From assembly GCF_037996765.1 (NCBI RefSeq), contig NZ_JBBNAD010000005.1:280001-344000 (forward strand): a stretch of DNA of 64,000 nucleotides. Direction: 5' to 3'. The notes beneath the pieces were generated by a model. It was given only the letters and a program-made list of their open reading frames with translations. It was not told the DNA's origin and did no database searches. The stretch is from Bdellovibrio sp. GT3 (GTDB lineage: Bacteria > Bdellovibrionota > Bdellovibrionia > Bdellovibrionales > Bdellovibrionaceae). Shown here piece by piece: positions 53,391 to 64,000 of the stretch. Position 1 is the stretch's first letter. Every line of letters begins with the position of its first letter. Made by a program: the position numbers and the translations under genes.

Positions 53391-54301
53391 CGAGACAAAG
53401 CCACGGCAATCTCTGCAGCGAGTTTGGCATTATTCAGCACCAACTGAATATTTGTCTCCAAGCTCTTGCCTGCAGTCAGTTCTTTGACTTTTCCAAGCAG
53501 GAACGGTGTTGATTCTTTCCCTTTAATCCCTTTGGCATTCATCTCTTTTAAGGCATTCTCGATCACAGCCTCCATGGATTTTAAATCCAACGAATATTCC
53601 ACAGGAACGGGATTTGCGACAACCACGCCACCCTGAAGACCCAGATTCCACTTGGCCTTCAGAATATCTGCAAGTTCCTGCGCTGAGTCCACTTTCGCGT
53701 CAACTTTGAAACCGCTTTCTCGAGTATAAAATGCCGGAAGCTCCGCAGTTTGAAAACCCAGTACCGGCACACCTTTGGTTTCGAGATACTCCAAGGTCAA
53801 ACCGATATCCAAAATTGATTTAGCTCCCGCACATATGACAGCCACATTGGTTTGTGCCAGTTCCTCAAGATCCGCGGATACATCCATCGTTTGCTCGGCG
53901 CCACGATGCACGCCACCGATCCCACCCGTTGCAAAGACCGGGATCCCCGCAAGCTCGGCAATGATCATCGTACTGGCAACAGTTGTCGCACCGTCTTTTT
54001 TTGCTGCTACGACAAGAGGGATGTCTCGACGACTGACTTTCGTGATCTGCAATCCCTTTTTGGCAAAACTCTCAATTTCTGTTTTAGACAGGCCCGCTCT
54101 AAGTTCTCCATTGATAATCGCAATTGTCGCTGGCACCGCACCATGGGCACGAACCTTGTCCTCCACGGCCAGAGCCATTTCGTAATTCTGGGGATATGGC
54201 ATGCCGTGTGAAATTATCGTCGACTCCAAAGCCACAACAGGAAGTCCCTTTGCCAGGGCTTGTTTAACTTCATCAGAGAGTCTAACTTTATGCGTATTCA
54301 T
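53387..54301 (-). CDS. psuG: Pseudouridine-5'-phosphate glycosidase
   Basis: A 304-residue enzyme that splits pseudouridine 5'-phosphate to uracil and ribose 5-phosphate. Family blocks are [59 protein letters not shown] and [11 protein letters not shown]. Catalytic Glu (ALESTI) and Lys (AGAKSI) are present. The partner kinase PsuK is not adjacent. It converges with the RND fusion gene with a four-base overlap. Confidence 0.95.
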   Translation of the reverse strand: MNTHKVRLSDEVKQALAKGLPVVALESTIISHGMPYPQNYEMALAVEDKVRAHGAVPATIAIINGELRAGLSKTEIESFAKKGLQITKVSRRDIPLVVAAKKDGATTVASTMIIAELAGIPVFATGGIGGVHRGAEQTMDVSADLEELAQTNVAVICAGAKSILDIGLTLEYLETKGVPVLGFQTAELPAFYTRESGFKVDAKVDSAQELADILKAKWNLGLQGGVVVANPVPVEYSLDLKSMEAVIENALKEMNAKGIKGKESTPFLLGKVKELTAGKSLETNIQLVLNNAKLAAEIAVALSR

Positions 54302-54466
54302 TTAAGCTCCGTCGAAAAATTCACTAAGAATCATGCACCATTGATGTGTGGAAAAACAAATAATTAATACCTCACCGTAGATTGCGTCAGCTGCATATAG
54401 ATTAAAAGGTTGAAATTACGTAATGGGAATTTGCTCCCTCGCACTTTGCTAAATAAATTTTAGTTC

Positions 54467-55708
54467 ATGAAAACACTACTATTCGTCTTTGGCACACGCC
54501 CTGAAGCTATCAAAACCGCCCCGGTCATCCTAAAAGCCCAACAAGATCCACGATACAAAGTTCTGGTTTGTTCAACAGGACAACATCGCGAGATGATTCG
54601 CCCGTTGTTTGACTTTTTCGGCATTAAACCGGATTTCGATCTGGACCTGATGCGCCCGGGCCAGTCCTTGACTGACATTTCCACCGGTGTGATGTCTGGT
54701 TTGAATAAAATTTTACTTGAGAACAATGTGGATGCCGTCGTCGTTCAAGGTGACACAACCAGCGGGTTTATTGGAAGCCTTGTTGCCTTTTACCACAAAA
54801 TTGCGGTCGTCCATATTGAAGCCGGCCTGCGCTCTGGAGATATCCTCTCCCCATATCCGGAAGAATTTAATCGCAAAGGCACAGCCTTGGTTGCAAATGT
54901 GCACTTCGCACCGACTGACACCGCTCGCGACAATCTTTTGCGCGAACACCATGCCGCTGAAGACATCTACGTCACTGGCAACACCGGAATCGACGCGCTA
55001 TTTGAAGTAAAAAGAAAAATTTCAACAACGCCGGAAATGCAAGATGCCATCGCCGGAAGATACGCGTTCTTGAATCCGAAAAGAAAAATGATCCTGGTAA
55101 CAGTTCACCGTCGCGAATCTTTTGGTACTCCGATGGAAGAAGTCATGAAGGGTCTTTTGGATCTTTCACGAAGGGAAGATGTGGAGTTGCTAATTCCACT
55201 CCACATGAATCCTCAGGTGCGTGCTTCGGCGGCAAAAATTTTTGGTAGTCAGGCTCAGTGGGTTGACAAAGACAGCTTCATCAATCCAGAGAATAAAATC
55301 TGGCTCTGCGAGCCGGTGGATTATGTACCATTTATTTACCTGATGGACCGGGCTCATATGATTATCACCGATTCCGGTGGTGTTCAGGAAGAAGCTCCTT
55401 CGTTGGGAAAACCGATTCTTGTCGCCAGAGAGAAAACAGAGCGTCCTGAAGCTATCGTCGCGGGCACTTCAAAACTAATTCCTTTGGAACAGAGGCGCTT
55501 TTTAAAGCTTGCGACGGAAATTCTGGATTCTGCTGATTTATACAACAGTATGTCCCAGGCAAAGAACCCCTTCGGCGACGGCCGTGCCTCAGAGCGGATC
55601 TTGGATATTTTGCAAATGACTCTTCGAAATGAAGACATGGTAACGACCCCAGAACCACCAGTCAGATCGCCAATTGAACCGTACGATTCCCAACATCTTC
55701 ACATATGA
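54467..55708 (+). CDS. wecB: UDP-N-acetylglucosamine 2-epimerase (non-hydrolysing)
   Basis: A 413-residue enzyme that interconverts UDP-GlcNAc and UDP-ManNAc, used for surface polysaccharide. Hallmarks are FGTRPEAIKTAPVI at the N-terminus, QHREMI, VQGDTTSGF, HIEAGLRSGDILSPYPEEFNR, VTVHRRESFG, and TDSGGVQEEAPSLGKP. The length is slightly above average due to a Pro/Glu-rich tail. A strong terminator follows. It is not next to other polysaccharide genes in the window. Confidence 0.95.
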   Translation: MKTLLFVFGTRPEAIKTAPVILKAQQDPRYKVLVCSTGQHREMIRPLFDFFGIKPDFDLDLMRPGQSLTDISTGVMSGLNKILLENNVDAVVVQGDTTSGFIGSLVAFYHKIAVVHIEAGLRSGDILSPYPEEFNRKGTALVANVHFAPTDTARDNLLREHHAAEDIYVTGNTGIDALFEVKRKISTTPEMQDAIAGRYAFLNPKRKMILVTVHRRESFGTPMEEVMKGLLDLSRREDVELLIPLHMNPQVRASAAKIFGSQAQWVDKDSFINPENKIWLCEPVDYVPFIYLMDRAHMIITDSGGVQEEAPSLGKPILVAREKTERPEAIVAGTSKLIPLEQRRFLKLATEILDSADLYNSMSQAKNPFGDGRASERILDILQMTLRNEDMVTTPEPPVRSPIEPYDSQHLHI

Positions 55709-55715
55709 TATTTAG

Positions 55716-55753
55716 GGAGCCTCTGATCTCTTAATCAAAGGCTCCTTTTTTTT
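55716..55753 (+). terminator. Intrinsic terminator of wecB
   Basis: GGAGCCT and AGGCTCC pair around a 16-base loop that can extend the stem with TGAT/ATCA; eight T follow. The katG gene ends eight bases beyond on the other strand. Confidence 0.88.
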
Positions 55754-55760
55754 AGTTTCT

Positions 55761-58031
<2,271 letters not shown>

Positions 58032-58076
58032 TCAATTTTCCAATTTCAAATATGAAAAGCAGTATAATGACAAACT

Positions 58077-58157
58077 CTAATTCAGATCGATAAACTGGTT
58101 GATGTAAGAAGCCGACAACTCAGGATATTGATGCTGAGGCCCATGATTTAATGCGCT
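58077..58157 (-). pseudogene. Possible C-terminal remnant of an alpha/beta-hydrolase
   Basis: The minus strand reads in one frame as SALNHGPQHQYPELSASYI and onward to a TAG at 58077-58079, with no start codon available. The HGP..QYPEL...I..FI pattern resembles the last helix of alpha/beta-hydrolases after the catalytic His. The upstream part is absent, replaced by the unrelated gene that ends at 58156. It occupies part of the 190-base katG upstream gap. Confidence 0.4.
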
Positions 58158-58608
58158 AGTTCTTATCGTCAATGTACTTGAAGTAGGCTCGGCACAGAGG
58201 ATTGTCTTCTTTGATTCTGTTGTAGCGAAGAACTTTATCCATGCGTCGGGCCTTACATCTGTTCACCATAGGACCAATCAAAGCACCAGGTCGCTCCTTT
58301 AATACGGGAGCCGCCTCATCTCTACAGGATTGATCGACACTATTCCAGGCAGTTTCACAAACTTCCCGAGTTAGATTGTAACAGACTCCTTGAGGACTGG
58401 ATGCTCCACATGGTTGTTTGGCCACACTCTCTTCGATCTCGGCTTCGACCACATAGGTGTTCATCACATAAATCAGACAGAACACCAGCAGCAGAGAGCC
58501 GACACCGATATCCCAGTAAATCGAAACGCGTAATAGCTTCGCACTGGGACGAAAGTAAATTAACAACGTACCGATTATGAAAAGTGCCAGATAAAATAGA
58601 ATAGTCAT
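58156..58608 (-). CDS. Two-helix membrane protein with cysteine-rich domain
   Basis: A 150-residue protein with two N-terminal membrane helices (about residues 2-20 and 33-52) and a soluble part with six cysteines (KQPCGAS, GVCYNL, EVCETA, QSCRDE, NRCKAR, PLCRAY), probably periplasmic and disulfide-bonded. I recognise no family. It starts at the ATG at 58608, with the ParA-downstream gene ending 75 bases upstream on the same strand. Confidence 0.7.
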   Translation of the reverse strand: MTILFYLALFIIGTLLIYFRPSAKLLRVSIYWDIGVGSLLLVFCLIYVMNTYVVEAEIEESVAKQPCGASSPQGVCYNLTREVCETAWNSVDQSCRDEAAPVLKERPGALIGPMVNRCKARRMDKVLRYNRIKEDNPLCRAYFKYIDDKN

Positions 58609-58682
58609 AATTAAAGCCTACAGAAATTTGAGCTTTATCACAATTAGAGTCTTCTCTTATTCCATAACGTGGCTAGTCCCGA

Positions 58683-59192
58683 CTAAAGAAGATCGTCAAA
58701 CAACGATTTGATCTGACTTAGAATATGAGGTTCACAAAGAGGTTTTGCAGCTGTCGCCTTGATCACTGGCGCTGCGTTCTTGTCCTTAGGCTGCGCCACA
58801 GTAACCGACTGTGTGGATTTGCGTTTGGATTTTTTGCTTTTAACGAATTCACCAGCCGCGCATGGTTCCCATTTTTCAGAAATAATATGCCCAGCACAAA
58901 TATCGCGCATCGCTGAAGTCTGAACTTCCGCCCCTTCCGCGACCACCAAGAAACGATAGTGAATGGGATGTTGGTACTTAAGCCAAACCTCAGTGGTGTA
59001 TTTCACTGACTTTTTGGTCTCAAGCTTCTTCATTTCGTACTTTTGCTCGAAACCAAACTCATCAGTGAGTTCGAAGAATAAGGACTCCCCTGGCTGTAAG
59101 GAAACAGCCAGAAGCTCCACATTGGTAACTACTTTGTCACCAATGGGTTTTGTTGAGTCTACAAAGAGTGGATTGATGGTGCTCAAACCCAC
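58683..59192 (-). CDS. ParA-coupled protein of unknown function
   Basis: A 169-residue cytosolic protein, overlapping the ParA gene by ten bases, hence almost certainly cotranslated with it. The first 95 residues look like a beta-sandwich (LLAVSLQPGESLFFELTDEFGFEQKYEMKKL, YTTEVWLKYQHPIHYRFLVV) that may be a carbohydrate-binding-module or isoamylase N-like fold, followed by a basic linker (KSKKSKRKST) and a short C-terminal helix. It is not a ParB: no HTH or CTPase motif is seen. It could be the cargo or adaptor of the ParA. Confidence 0.7.
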   Translation of the reverse strand: MGLSTINPLFVDSTKPIGDKVVTNVELLAVSLQPGESLFFELTDEFGFEQKYEMKKLETKKSVKYTTEVWLKYQHPIHYRFLVVAEGAEVQTSAMRDICAGHIISEKWEPCAAGEFVKSKKSKRKSTQSVTVAQPKDKNAAPVIKATAAKPLCEPHILSQIKSLFDDLL

Positions 59193-59932
59193 ATTTCCGT
59201 TGCTAGATTAGCCAGCGCCAAACCTGCCGGATTCTTTGGCGAATATTGCAACATCGGCTGATGATTGTGATGGGCTTCCTCAACCACAATGGATTCAGGA
59301 ATGTAGTTATTGAATACCGGGATCGTGTAGATTGTGCGCAAATCATTGATCACTTTTTCCACGATACGACGGTTGCGGTATTTGGAAATAATGATTCCAC
59401 GTACGTCGATCTTGTGACCAAGGCCCGTGTGAATGTGCTTCAAAGTGTCCAGAATCAAATCAATACCTTTAAGAGAGAAGTATTCAGGACAAATTGGAAT
59501 TACGATGTCTTTGGATGCGATCAGGGCGTTCACAGTCAAAAGACCCAAAGATGGCGAACAATCGATCACGACGATGTCGTAGTTTTCTTTGATTTCAGCC
59601 AAAGCTCTTTTAAGAATGCTCTCACGGCCGAACTTGGTCGCCATGTGAATTTCAATACCGCTCAGCATGATTTCTGCCGGAATCACGTCAATTCCGAAAG
59701 CTTCTGATTGAACGATGGCATCCTGTGCTTCAAGCTCGCCTGTTAGCACATCATAAATAGTGTTTTCAAAATCAACGTCACCAAACATTGCACGAGTCGC
59801 CGAGGATTGAGGATCCAAGTCGATAAGAAGAATTTTCTTACCCTCTTTCGCCCATTGTGCTGACACGTTGATAGCTGTCGTCGTCTTAGCAACGCCACCC
59901 TTTTGATTGATAAATGAAACAACACTTCCCAT
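59183..59932 (-). CDS. parA: ParA-family ATPase
   Basis: A 249-residue Walker-type ATPase that positions cargo on the nucleoid or poles. The deviant Walker A is FINQKGGVAKTTTAINV (residues about 7-23), followed by LLIDLDPQSSA (A') and VVIDCSPSLG (Walker B), all canonical. The start at 59932 has CCGGAGGAA upstream, and earlier in-frame residues are not family-like. No parB or centromere-like repeat lies nearby, so it is an orphan, or positions something other than chromosome DNA. It overlaps its downstream partner gene by ten bases. Confidence 0.93.
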   Translation of the reverse strand: MGSVVSFINQKGGVAKTTTAINVSAQWAKEGKKILLIDLDPQSSATRAMFGDVDFENTIYDVLTGELEAQDAIVQSEAFGIDVIPAEIMLSGIEIHMATKFGRESILKRALAEIKENYDIVVIDCSPSLGLLTVNALIASKDIVIPICPEYFSLKGIDLILDTLKHIHTGLGHKIDVRGIIISKYRNRRIVEKVINDLRTIYTIPVFNNYIPESIVVEEAHHNHQPMLQYSPKNPAGLALANLATEMWV

Positions 59933-60098
59933 GGGATTCCTCCGGTATTGGTAATTCCCCAATACTTTAGGCCAGCTTTTGGCGGATGAGAAGAAATCTA
60001 CGGGGGTTACGGGTGCTTTTCGCGACAAAGGTCTAGGTCGGCACAGGGGTTGCAATTCTATGGCGCTTTACCTATTCGTCAAACTGGGAGAACCCACT

Positions 60099-60905
60099 AT
60101 GCGTCTTTTGAATTTAGTTCTTACTGTGTCAATTGCGTTTACACTGTCCGCTTGTGGCGACACCACCGGAGGACAGCTGACTGCAGCCAACACGGACAGC
60201 ATAGTTAACGGCAAAGTGGTCACCAAAACCACGGATCTTAGCCAAAGCACTGTTGCCATTTTATTTGAAGATGGTGGCAAGTTTCTAAGTCTATGCACAG
60301 GAACGTTCATCGCAGAAAACGTCGTGCTGACCGCCGCTCACTGTGTCGAAGAGGGCAATTTGTATCTTACTCAGAACAAATCCCATCCCAATGGTATTAA
60401 AAACAAGAAAGACCTTATGGGCGTCGTAACGAAATCCATCGTTCACGATGAGGCTGATATCGCACTCCTGCAATTCAGTACCTACTCGGCTTCAGCCAGC
60501 TACAAAGTTCGCGCTCTTCCAAAAGAGGATTTTGTGATTCCTAGGGATGGAAAGTTTGAATTCATTGGATACGGATTAACTGGCGTTTATGATGACGACG
60601 CCGGCATTTTGCGATCAACGTCTTTGCCGACAAAGACCATGTTCAAATCCCTGAAGATTGAGGGCGAGCAGCAAGTAGAACTGGGCACGATTATCATTGA
60701 TCAGACCGAAGCAGGAATTTGCATGGGAGACTCCGGTGGACCGTTGTTTGTTAGATCGAAATCTGGTGAAGTCACTATGGTTGGCAACATCAGTGCCATG
60801 AAGTTCTGGTTCAATGACGAGCTTGTTCAAGTAAATCTGCTAAAAGCAACTGACCTTAGAACTCACCTGACTTGGATCAAGAAGTCCGTAAAAGCCCTTC
60901 AATAA
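60099..60905 (+). CDS. Lipoprotein trypsin-like serine protease
   Basis: A 268-residue exported S1-family protease. The signal peptide ends in a lipobox (LSAC, Cys about residue 19), so it is tethered to a membrane by lipid. The chymotrypsin triad is His in LTAAHCVEEG, Asp in DEADIALLQF, and Ser in CMGDSGGPLF. SIVNGKVV follows the linker like an activation site, so it may be synthesised as a zymogen. GGGAGA precedes the ATG. Cell-surface proteases of this kind are common in predatory Bdellovibrio, but the substrate is unknown. Confidence 0.92.
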   Translation: MRLLNLVLTVSIAFTLSACGDTTGGQLTAANTDSIVNGKVVTKTTDLSQSTVAILFEDGGKFLSLCTGTFIAENVVLTAAHCVEEGNLYLTQNKSHPNGIKNKKDLMGVVTKSIVHDEADIALLQFSTYSASASYKVRALPKEDFVIPRDGKFEFIGYGLTGVYDDDAGILRSTSLPTKTMFKSLKIEGEQQVELGTIIIDQTEAGICMGDSGGPLFVRSKSGEVTMVGNISAMKFWFNDELVQVNLLKATDLRTHLTWIKKSVKALQ

Positions 60906-60955
60906 GAGCTTGAGATTCAGTTGACCGCGCAACCTTTTGATCTGAATATTCAGAA

Positions 60956-61405
60956 ATGTTGAATATCTATATAGATGCTGACGGTTGCCCGGTTAAAGAC
61001 GAAACATACAAAGTGGCTGAACGCTATCAACTGAAAGTATTCGTCGTCGCCAATAAGTATCTAAATGTTCCCCAAAGTTCCCGTATTGAAATGGTCGTCG
61101 CCTCCAGCGACTTCGATGCCGCTGACGATTGGATCGTGGAGCACGCTCAAGCCGGCGATATTGTTATTACCGCCGACATCCTACTTGCCGAAAGATGCGT
61201 TAAAAAGCAGGTCCGTGCCATTGGCAGCAAAGGTATTGAGTTCACTGAAGACAGTATCGGCTCGGCTGTCGCAACCCGCGAACTTATGCAAAACCTAAGA
61301 CACATGGGTGAGGTCCGCGGCGGCCCCGCCCCGATGGATAAAAAGGATCGCTCAAAGTTTCTAAGCACACTGGATCAGGTCATCCAGCAACTGAAGCGGT
61401 CCTGA
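60956..61405 (+). CDS. YaiI/YqxD family protein (UPF0178, DUF188)
   Basis: A 149-residue protein with the family's PIN/NYN-like nuclease-type motifs: [56 protein letters not shown] and [15 protein letters not shown]. The conserved Asp residues suggest a metal site, but no activity is established. The length is standard. It starts 50 bases after the serine protease gene. Confidence 0.92.
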   Translation: MLNIYIDADGCPVKDETYKVAERYQLKVFVVANKYLNVPQSSRIEMVVASSDFDAADDWIVEHAQAGDIVITADILLAERCVKKQVRAIGSKGIEFTEDSIGSAVATRELMQNLRHMGEVRGGPAPMDKKDRSKFLSTLDQVIQQLKRS

Positions 61406-61548
61406 ATAAGTTAAGTATTGGATTTACGTCGGCGCCTTTTCATACTGCAACCGCACCCATCAACAAATGTGAATCCGCGTCAGCTAATTGTTTTGACCTA
61501 TTAAATACCTCCTGAAATCATTGTCCCATCTACATTTGAGGGGGATCA

Positions 61549-62484
61549 ATGAAGACAGTGCTTATCGCGATTGCAACTTTGTTTTGTACGCAGGCCTTTG
61601 CCCAAGAGACTTCGACATCAACAACCAAGGTTTCAAGTCCAACGCAAACATCTTCGGTGCCTGCTGCCAATAGCAGCATTACGACCACCGCTCCAAAACA
61701 AGAAAATCCATGGCATTTCACTCTGGGTTCTGAAAACTACAACTACGAAGCAGACAACCGCAGCACCGACTCAGGAAACGTTACCTCCTACAACTTTGTA
61801 GGTGCTCGCTATGCCCCTTCAAAACTTTGGGAACTTGAACTTCGTCAGCATTTTCAAATCGTCTCTAGCCGTGACCGCCTGGGTGGTCGTGACGCAATTC
61901 TTCATCGCGACTCTGCAACAGCCATGGCCGAAACAGTTCTGCGTGCAGCCTTGAAGCCGACAGGGTTTTTGGGATCCAGTGCTGCCCTTATTGATCTTAG
62001 ATACTATGCCCCTACTGACAATGTCGGCCGTGAAAATCACGAACTGGGTCGTATTCGTCTTGATAACTATTTCGAGTGGACGGTGACTCCGAAGTTCACG
62101 ATGGCGGCCTACGTGTCTCCACGTGTCCTACTTAACAGCCAGGACAATCCAAACAAAGCCGTCGGTGCTGATGCTGAATACTATCAATTGAAAGCAGCAC
62201 CTTACTTCATCTATACCATGAACGATCACATCAATCCGTACTATGCCTACACCGTTTCCGGCAGATCCAGCCAAGCTCAACGCGGGAATTGGGATTTGGA
62301 TATGGCAAACACAGGTTCTCACGAAGTCGGATTGAATCTTTATTATGGCGCCTTCTATATCAATCCAGCGGTGATCAGCGATACGAACCTGGATGACGGC
62401 AGCGGATCTGTAGTTAGCAACGACTCGCGTGCGTTCTCTTATGATAACTTAAGCTATAATTTTAACGTTTACGCCGTTTTCTAA
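61549..62484 (+). CDS. Exported outer-membrane beta-barrel-like protein
   Basis: A 311-residue exported protein. The signal peptide (MKTVLIAIATLFCTQAFA) is followed by a Thr/Ser-rich linker to about residue 50, then repeated amphipathic strands (WELELRQHFQI, SAALIDLRYYAP, YFEWTVTPKFTMAAYVSPRV, HEVGLNLYYGAFYINPAV) and a C-terminal Phe (YAVF). This is the pattern of an outer-membrane barrel of about 12 strands. I recognise no family. A terminator follows. GAGGGGG lies before the ATG. Confidence 0.75.
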   Translation: MKTVLIAIATLFCTQAFAQETSTSTTKVSSPTQTSSVPAANSSITTTAPKQENPWHFTLGSENYNYEADNRSTDSGNVTSYNFVGARYAPSKLWELELRQHFQIVSSRDRLGGRDAILHRDSATAMAETVLRAALKPTGFLGSSAALIDLRYYAPTDNVGRENHELGRIRLDNYFEWTVTPKFTMAAYVSPRVLLNSQDNPNKAVGADAEYYQLKAAPYFIYTMNDHINPYYAYTVSGRSSQAQRGNWDLDMANTGSHEVGLNLYYGAFYINPAVISDTNLDDGSGSVVSNDSRAFSYDNLSYNFNVYAVF

Positions 62485-62513
62485 ATTCATAAAAAGTTAA
62501 ATCTTAGAATTTG

Positions 62514-62541
62514 AAGCCTCCCAATTGGGAGGCTTTTTTTA
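62514..62541 (+). terminator. Intrinsic terminator
   Basis: AAGCCTCCC-AATT-GGGAGGCTT followed by a T-run, 30 bases past the barrel gene. Confidence 0.92.
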
Positions 62542-62653
62542 TTTAACGTACGCTGGTGAACAAATGACCACACTTCGCGTGGCATACCCCTTGCTTTGTG
62601 AGTTCCTCAAAACATATTGGAGCAAATTGGCTCCGTTACTGAGGGGAATCACA

Positions 62654-63994
62654 ATGAATCGATTTTTTACCTTGCTGTGCGGCGTTTTGATCTGCTCATC
62701 CACATGGGCAGGAACATTTGGAAGACCAGGTCAGTCCGGTCAAACTGGAAACTCGGGCCACTACGGTGGCAACGGAGACGACGTCACTATCTTTGCTCCA
62801 AACGCTCAAGGCGGAAGATACAATCTGAACGGTGGCGATGGTGGTGATGGTCACCCCGGAGAAGATGGCGGTGACGCCTACTTTTGCAGTCAAGACCGTG
62901 TCTCCGAAGACCTTTTTGGAGCTAATGCAGGCGACGGTGGAGCCGGCGGTAACGGTGGTAGTGGTGGTCATGGCGGTGATGCAACCATTTATTATACTGA
63001 TATATCTCAACTCAAAAAAATATTGATCATCTCTGAAGGCGGCGAAGGCGGCCGAGGCTCCTATGGTGGGCGCGGCGGATCACGAGGTTGCCGTTGCGAC
63101 TACAGAAACTGGGAAATGCCCCCACGTTGTTATGACTATAAAGATAAAGACGGAAAACTGTGCCGCCGCTGCGACCCACCTCCCCGCTTTACCTGCGACG
63201 ATGGATATTCCGGTCGCGACGGTTCCCGTGGTAACGATGGCAATGATGGACACAACGGCTCTGTCACACTTATCAAATCCGCAACGCCACTACTGGAAGA
63301 AAACAGTATTGCAGCAGTTTCTGTAAATAAACTGAACACAAACCAAACCGTGCGTGCAGTTCTGACAGAAAATCTTTTCACAGGAAAAGCAGGCATTCGC
63401 TCATTCCTGGCGCCCGGCTCAAAGGTAAACGACAACTACGATGAGTTTGTTCGTCGTGCCTCTGAAAATGTCGCGATCGTTTGGCAAGCGCCCCGCAAAC
63501 CAGCAGATCACACAGGTAAAGTTGCCGCATACATCCGCAATGGCAAAGTAGGTTTCGAAGTCAGCTCCAATGATATTCTGATCACCGAAAGATCAGATTC
63601 AACACAAGAGCACACACTGACGATTAAAGAAGCTTACAAAGTCGACGAGTTTTCACGCATTGGTATCACCAAAGAGGGCTTGGGCAAGAATTCAAAGATC
63701 AAAGTACAGGCGATTTCACCAAGACCGGATATGGTCACTGACTCTTACCATGTGACGATCACTTATGTGCGTTTGATCCTAAGAGACAAAGTCGTTTTCT
63801 CGGGTGCAGTTCCAAAACAATTCATCACCAAAAGCGGCAATCAAACGATTGTGAACATCGGCCAGATCAAGTTCGAAGACTCGGACAAGATTTGGAATAA
63901 GAAGCTGGTAATCAACTTCTCATTCAACCGCAAAATCGCAAACAGCTACGAGAACATCTCGAAGTCTGCGACTTATAAGCAGGATAAGCTGTAG
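62654..63994 (+). CDS. Exported glycine-rich, collagen-like protein
   Basis: A 446-residue exported protein. The start at 62654 has GAGGGG upstream and gives a regular signal peptide (MNRFFTLLCGVLICSSTWA). Residues about 20-115 are rich in Gly, Asp and Asn (GRPGQSGQTGNSGHYGGNGDD, NGGDGGDGHPGEDGG, GDGGAGGNGGSGGHGG) and include Cys-rich turns (RGCRCDYR, KLCRRCDPP). Residues about 210-446 are a larger beta-rich domain (TVRAVLTENLF, KAAYIRNGKVGFEV, YHVTITYVRLILRDKVVFSG) without a known family. A surface or matrix role is plausible. Confidence 0.75.
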   Translation: MNRFFTLLCGVLICSSTWAGTFGRPGQSGQTGNSGHYGGNGDDVTIFAPNAQGGRYNLNGGDGGDGHPGEDGGDAYFCSQDRVSEDLFGANAGDGGAGGNGGSGGHGGDATIYYTDISQLKKILIISEGGEGGRGSYGGRGGSRGCRCDYRNWEMPPRCYDYKDKDGKLCRRCDPPPRFTCDDGYSGRDGSRGNDGNDGHNGSVTLIKSATPLLEENSIAAVSVNKLNTNQTVRAVLTENLFTGKAGIRSFLAPGSKVNDNYDEFVRRASENVAIVWQAPRKPADHTGKVAAYIRNGKVGFEVSSNDILITERSDSTQEHTLTIKEAYKVDEFSRIGITKEGLGKNSKIKVQAISPRPDMVTDSYHVTITYVRLILRDKVVFSGAVPKQFITKSGNQTIVNIGQIKFEDSDKIWNKKLVINFSFNRKIANSYENISKSATYKQDKL

Positions 63995-64000
63995 GAGCAT

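Noticed and set aside
54414-54423. ATTACGTAAT palindrome upstream of wecB
   Set aside because: A 10-bp AT-rich palindrome is expected by chance at this frequency and no second copy is seen nearby.
62696-63010. Antisense open frame rich in Val/Thr opposite the glycine-rich gene
   Set aside because: It is the mirror of GGN repeat codons; the sense frame has a signal peptide and ribosome-binding site.

Overview
The window reads as chromosome of a Bdellovibrio-like predatory bacterium (Bdellovibrionota). Reasons: three members of the TIGR02147 family that is amplified in this group, a deaminase resembling the Bd3614 family, many small exported proteins of unknown function, and a tightly packed, moderately GC-rich layout. 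The species assignment is inference from gene content; no 16S or other marker is present.

Layout. 1-2163: end of an ABC-2 exporter operon (ATPase, two permeases). 2166-2917: a REP-associated tyrosine transposase bracketed by 17-bp inverted repeats, wedged between that operon and the RNase P RNA gene (2937-3312, minus strand). 3.4-13.4 kb: exported FN3-like protein, photolyase, zinc-ribbon protein, hybrid histidine kinase, Bd3614-like deaminase, stand-alone RlmK, a fused SAM decarboxylase/spermidine synthase behind a possible leader-peptide attenuator, Fe superoxide dismutase, flavoprotein, BON-domain protein and ribosome hibernation factor. 13.5-17.4 kb: LysR regulator, a TIGR02147 regulator flanked by matching palindromes, an exported protein and a secreted M28 aminopeptidase. 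17.5-28.9 kb: radical SAM protein, a minus-strand run (recQ, SDR/DUF2867, trpS, CBS, DUF1304), a frameshifted aldo/keto reductase and a REC-cNMP protein.

29-36.6 kb is rich in exported proteins: a C39-like cysteine peptidase with Pro-rich repeats, a zinc-protease-like protein translationally coupled to a TIGR02147 regulator, a tandem operator, another exported protein, a one-domain TIGR02147-like protein, another palindrome and an L,D-transpeptidase. An ABC-F protein with one fully degenerate ATP site lies in the same stretch. 36.6-50.2 kb holds a ClC channel, small hypotheticals, LysR/pirin pair, an ATL DNA-repair protein, ldhA, exonuclease III and an outer-membrane barrel. 50.3-64 kb holds a fused RND/LolA-like protein, psuG, wecB, katG with a 12-bp inverted repeat next to its ribosome-binding site, a ParA ATPase, a lipoprotein serine protease and cell-envelope proteins.

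Working theme: oxidative and UV damage defence (sodB, katG, photolyase, xth, ATL, recQ), cell-envelope modification, and export of hydrolases. The most interesting candidates are the TIGR02147 regulator-palindrome-exported protein units and the leader region of the spermidine gene. I saw no tRNA, CRISPR array, prophage or replication origin.
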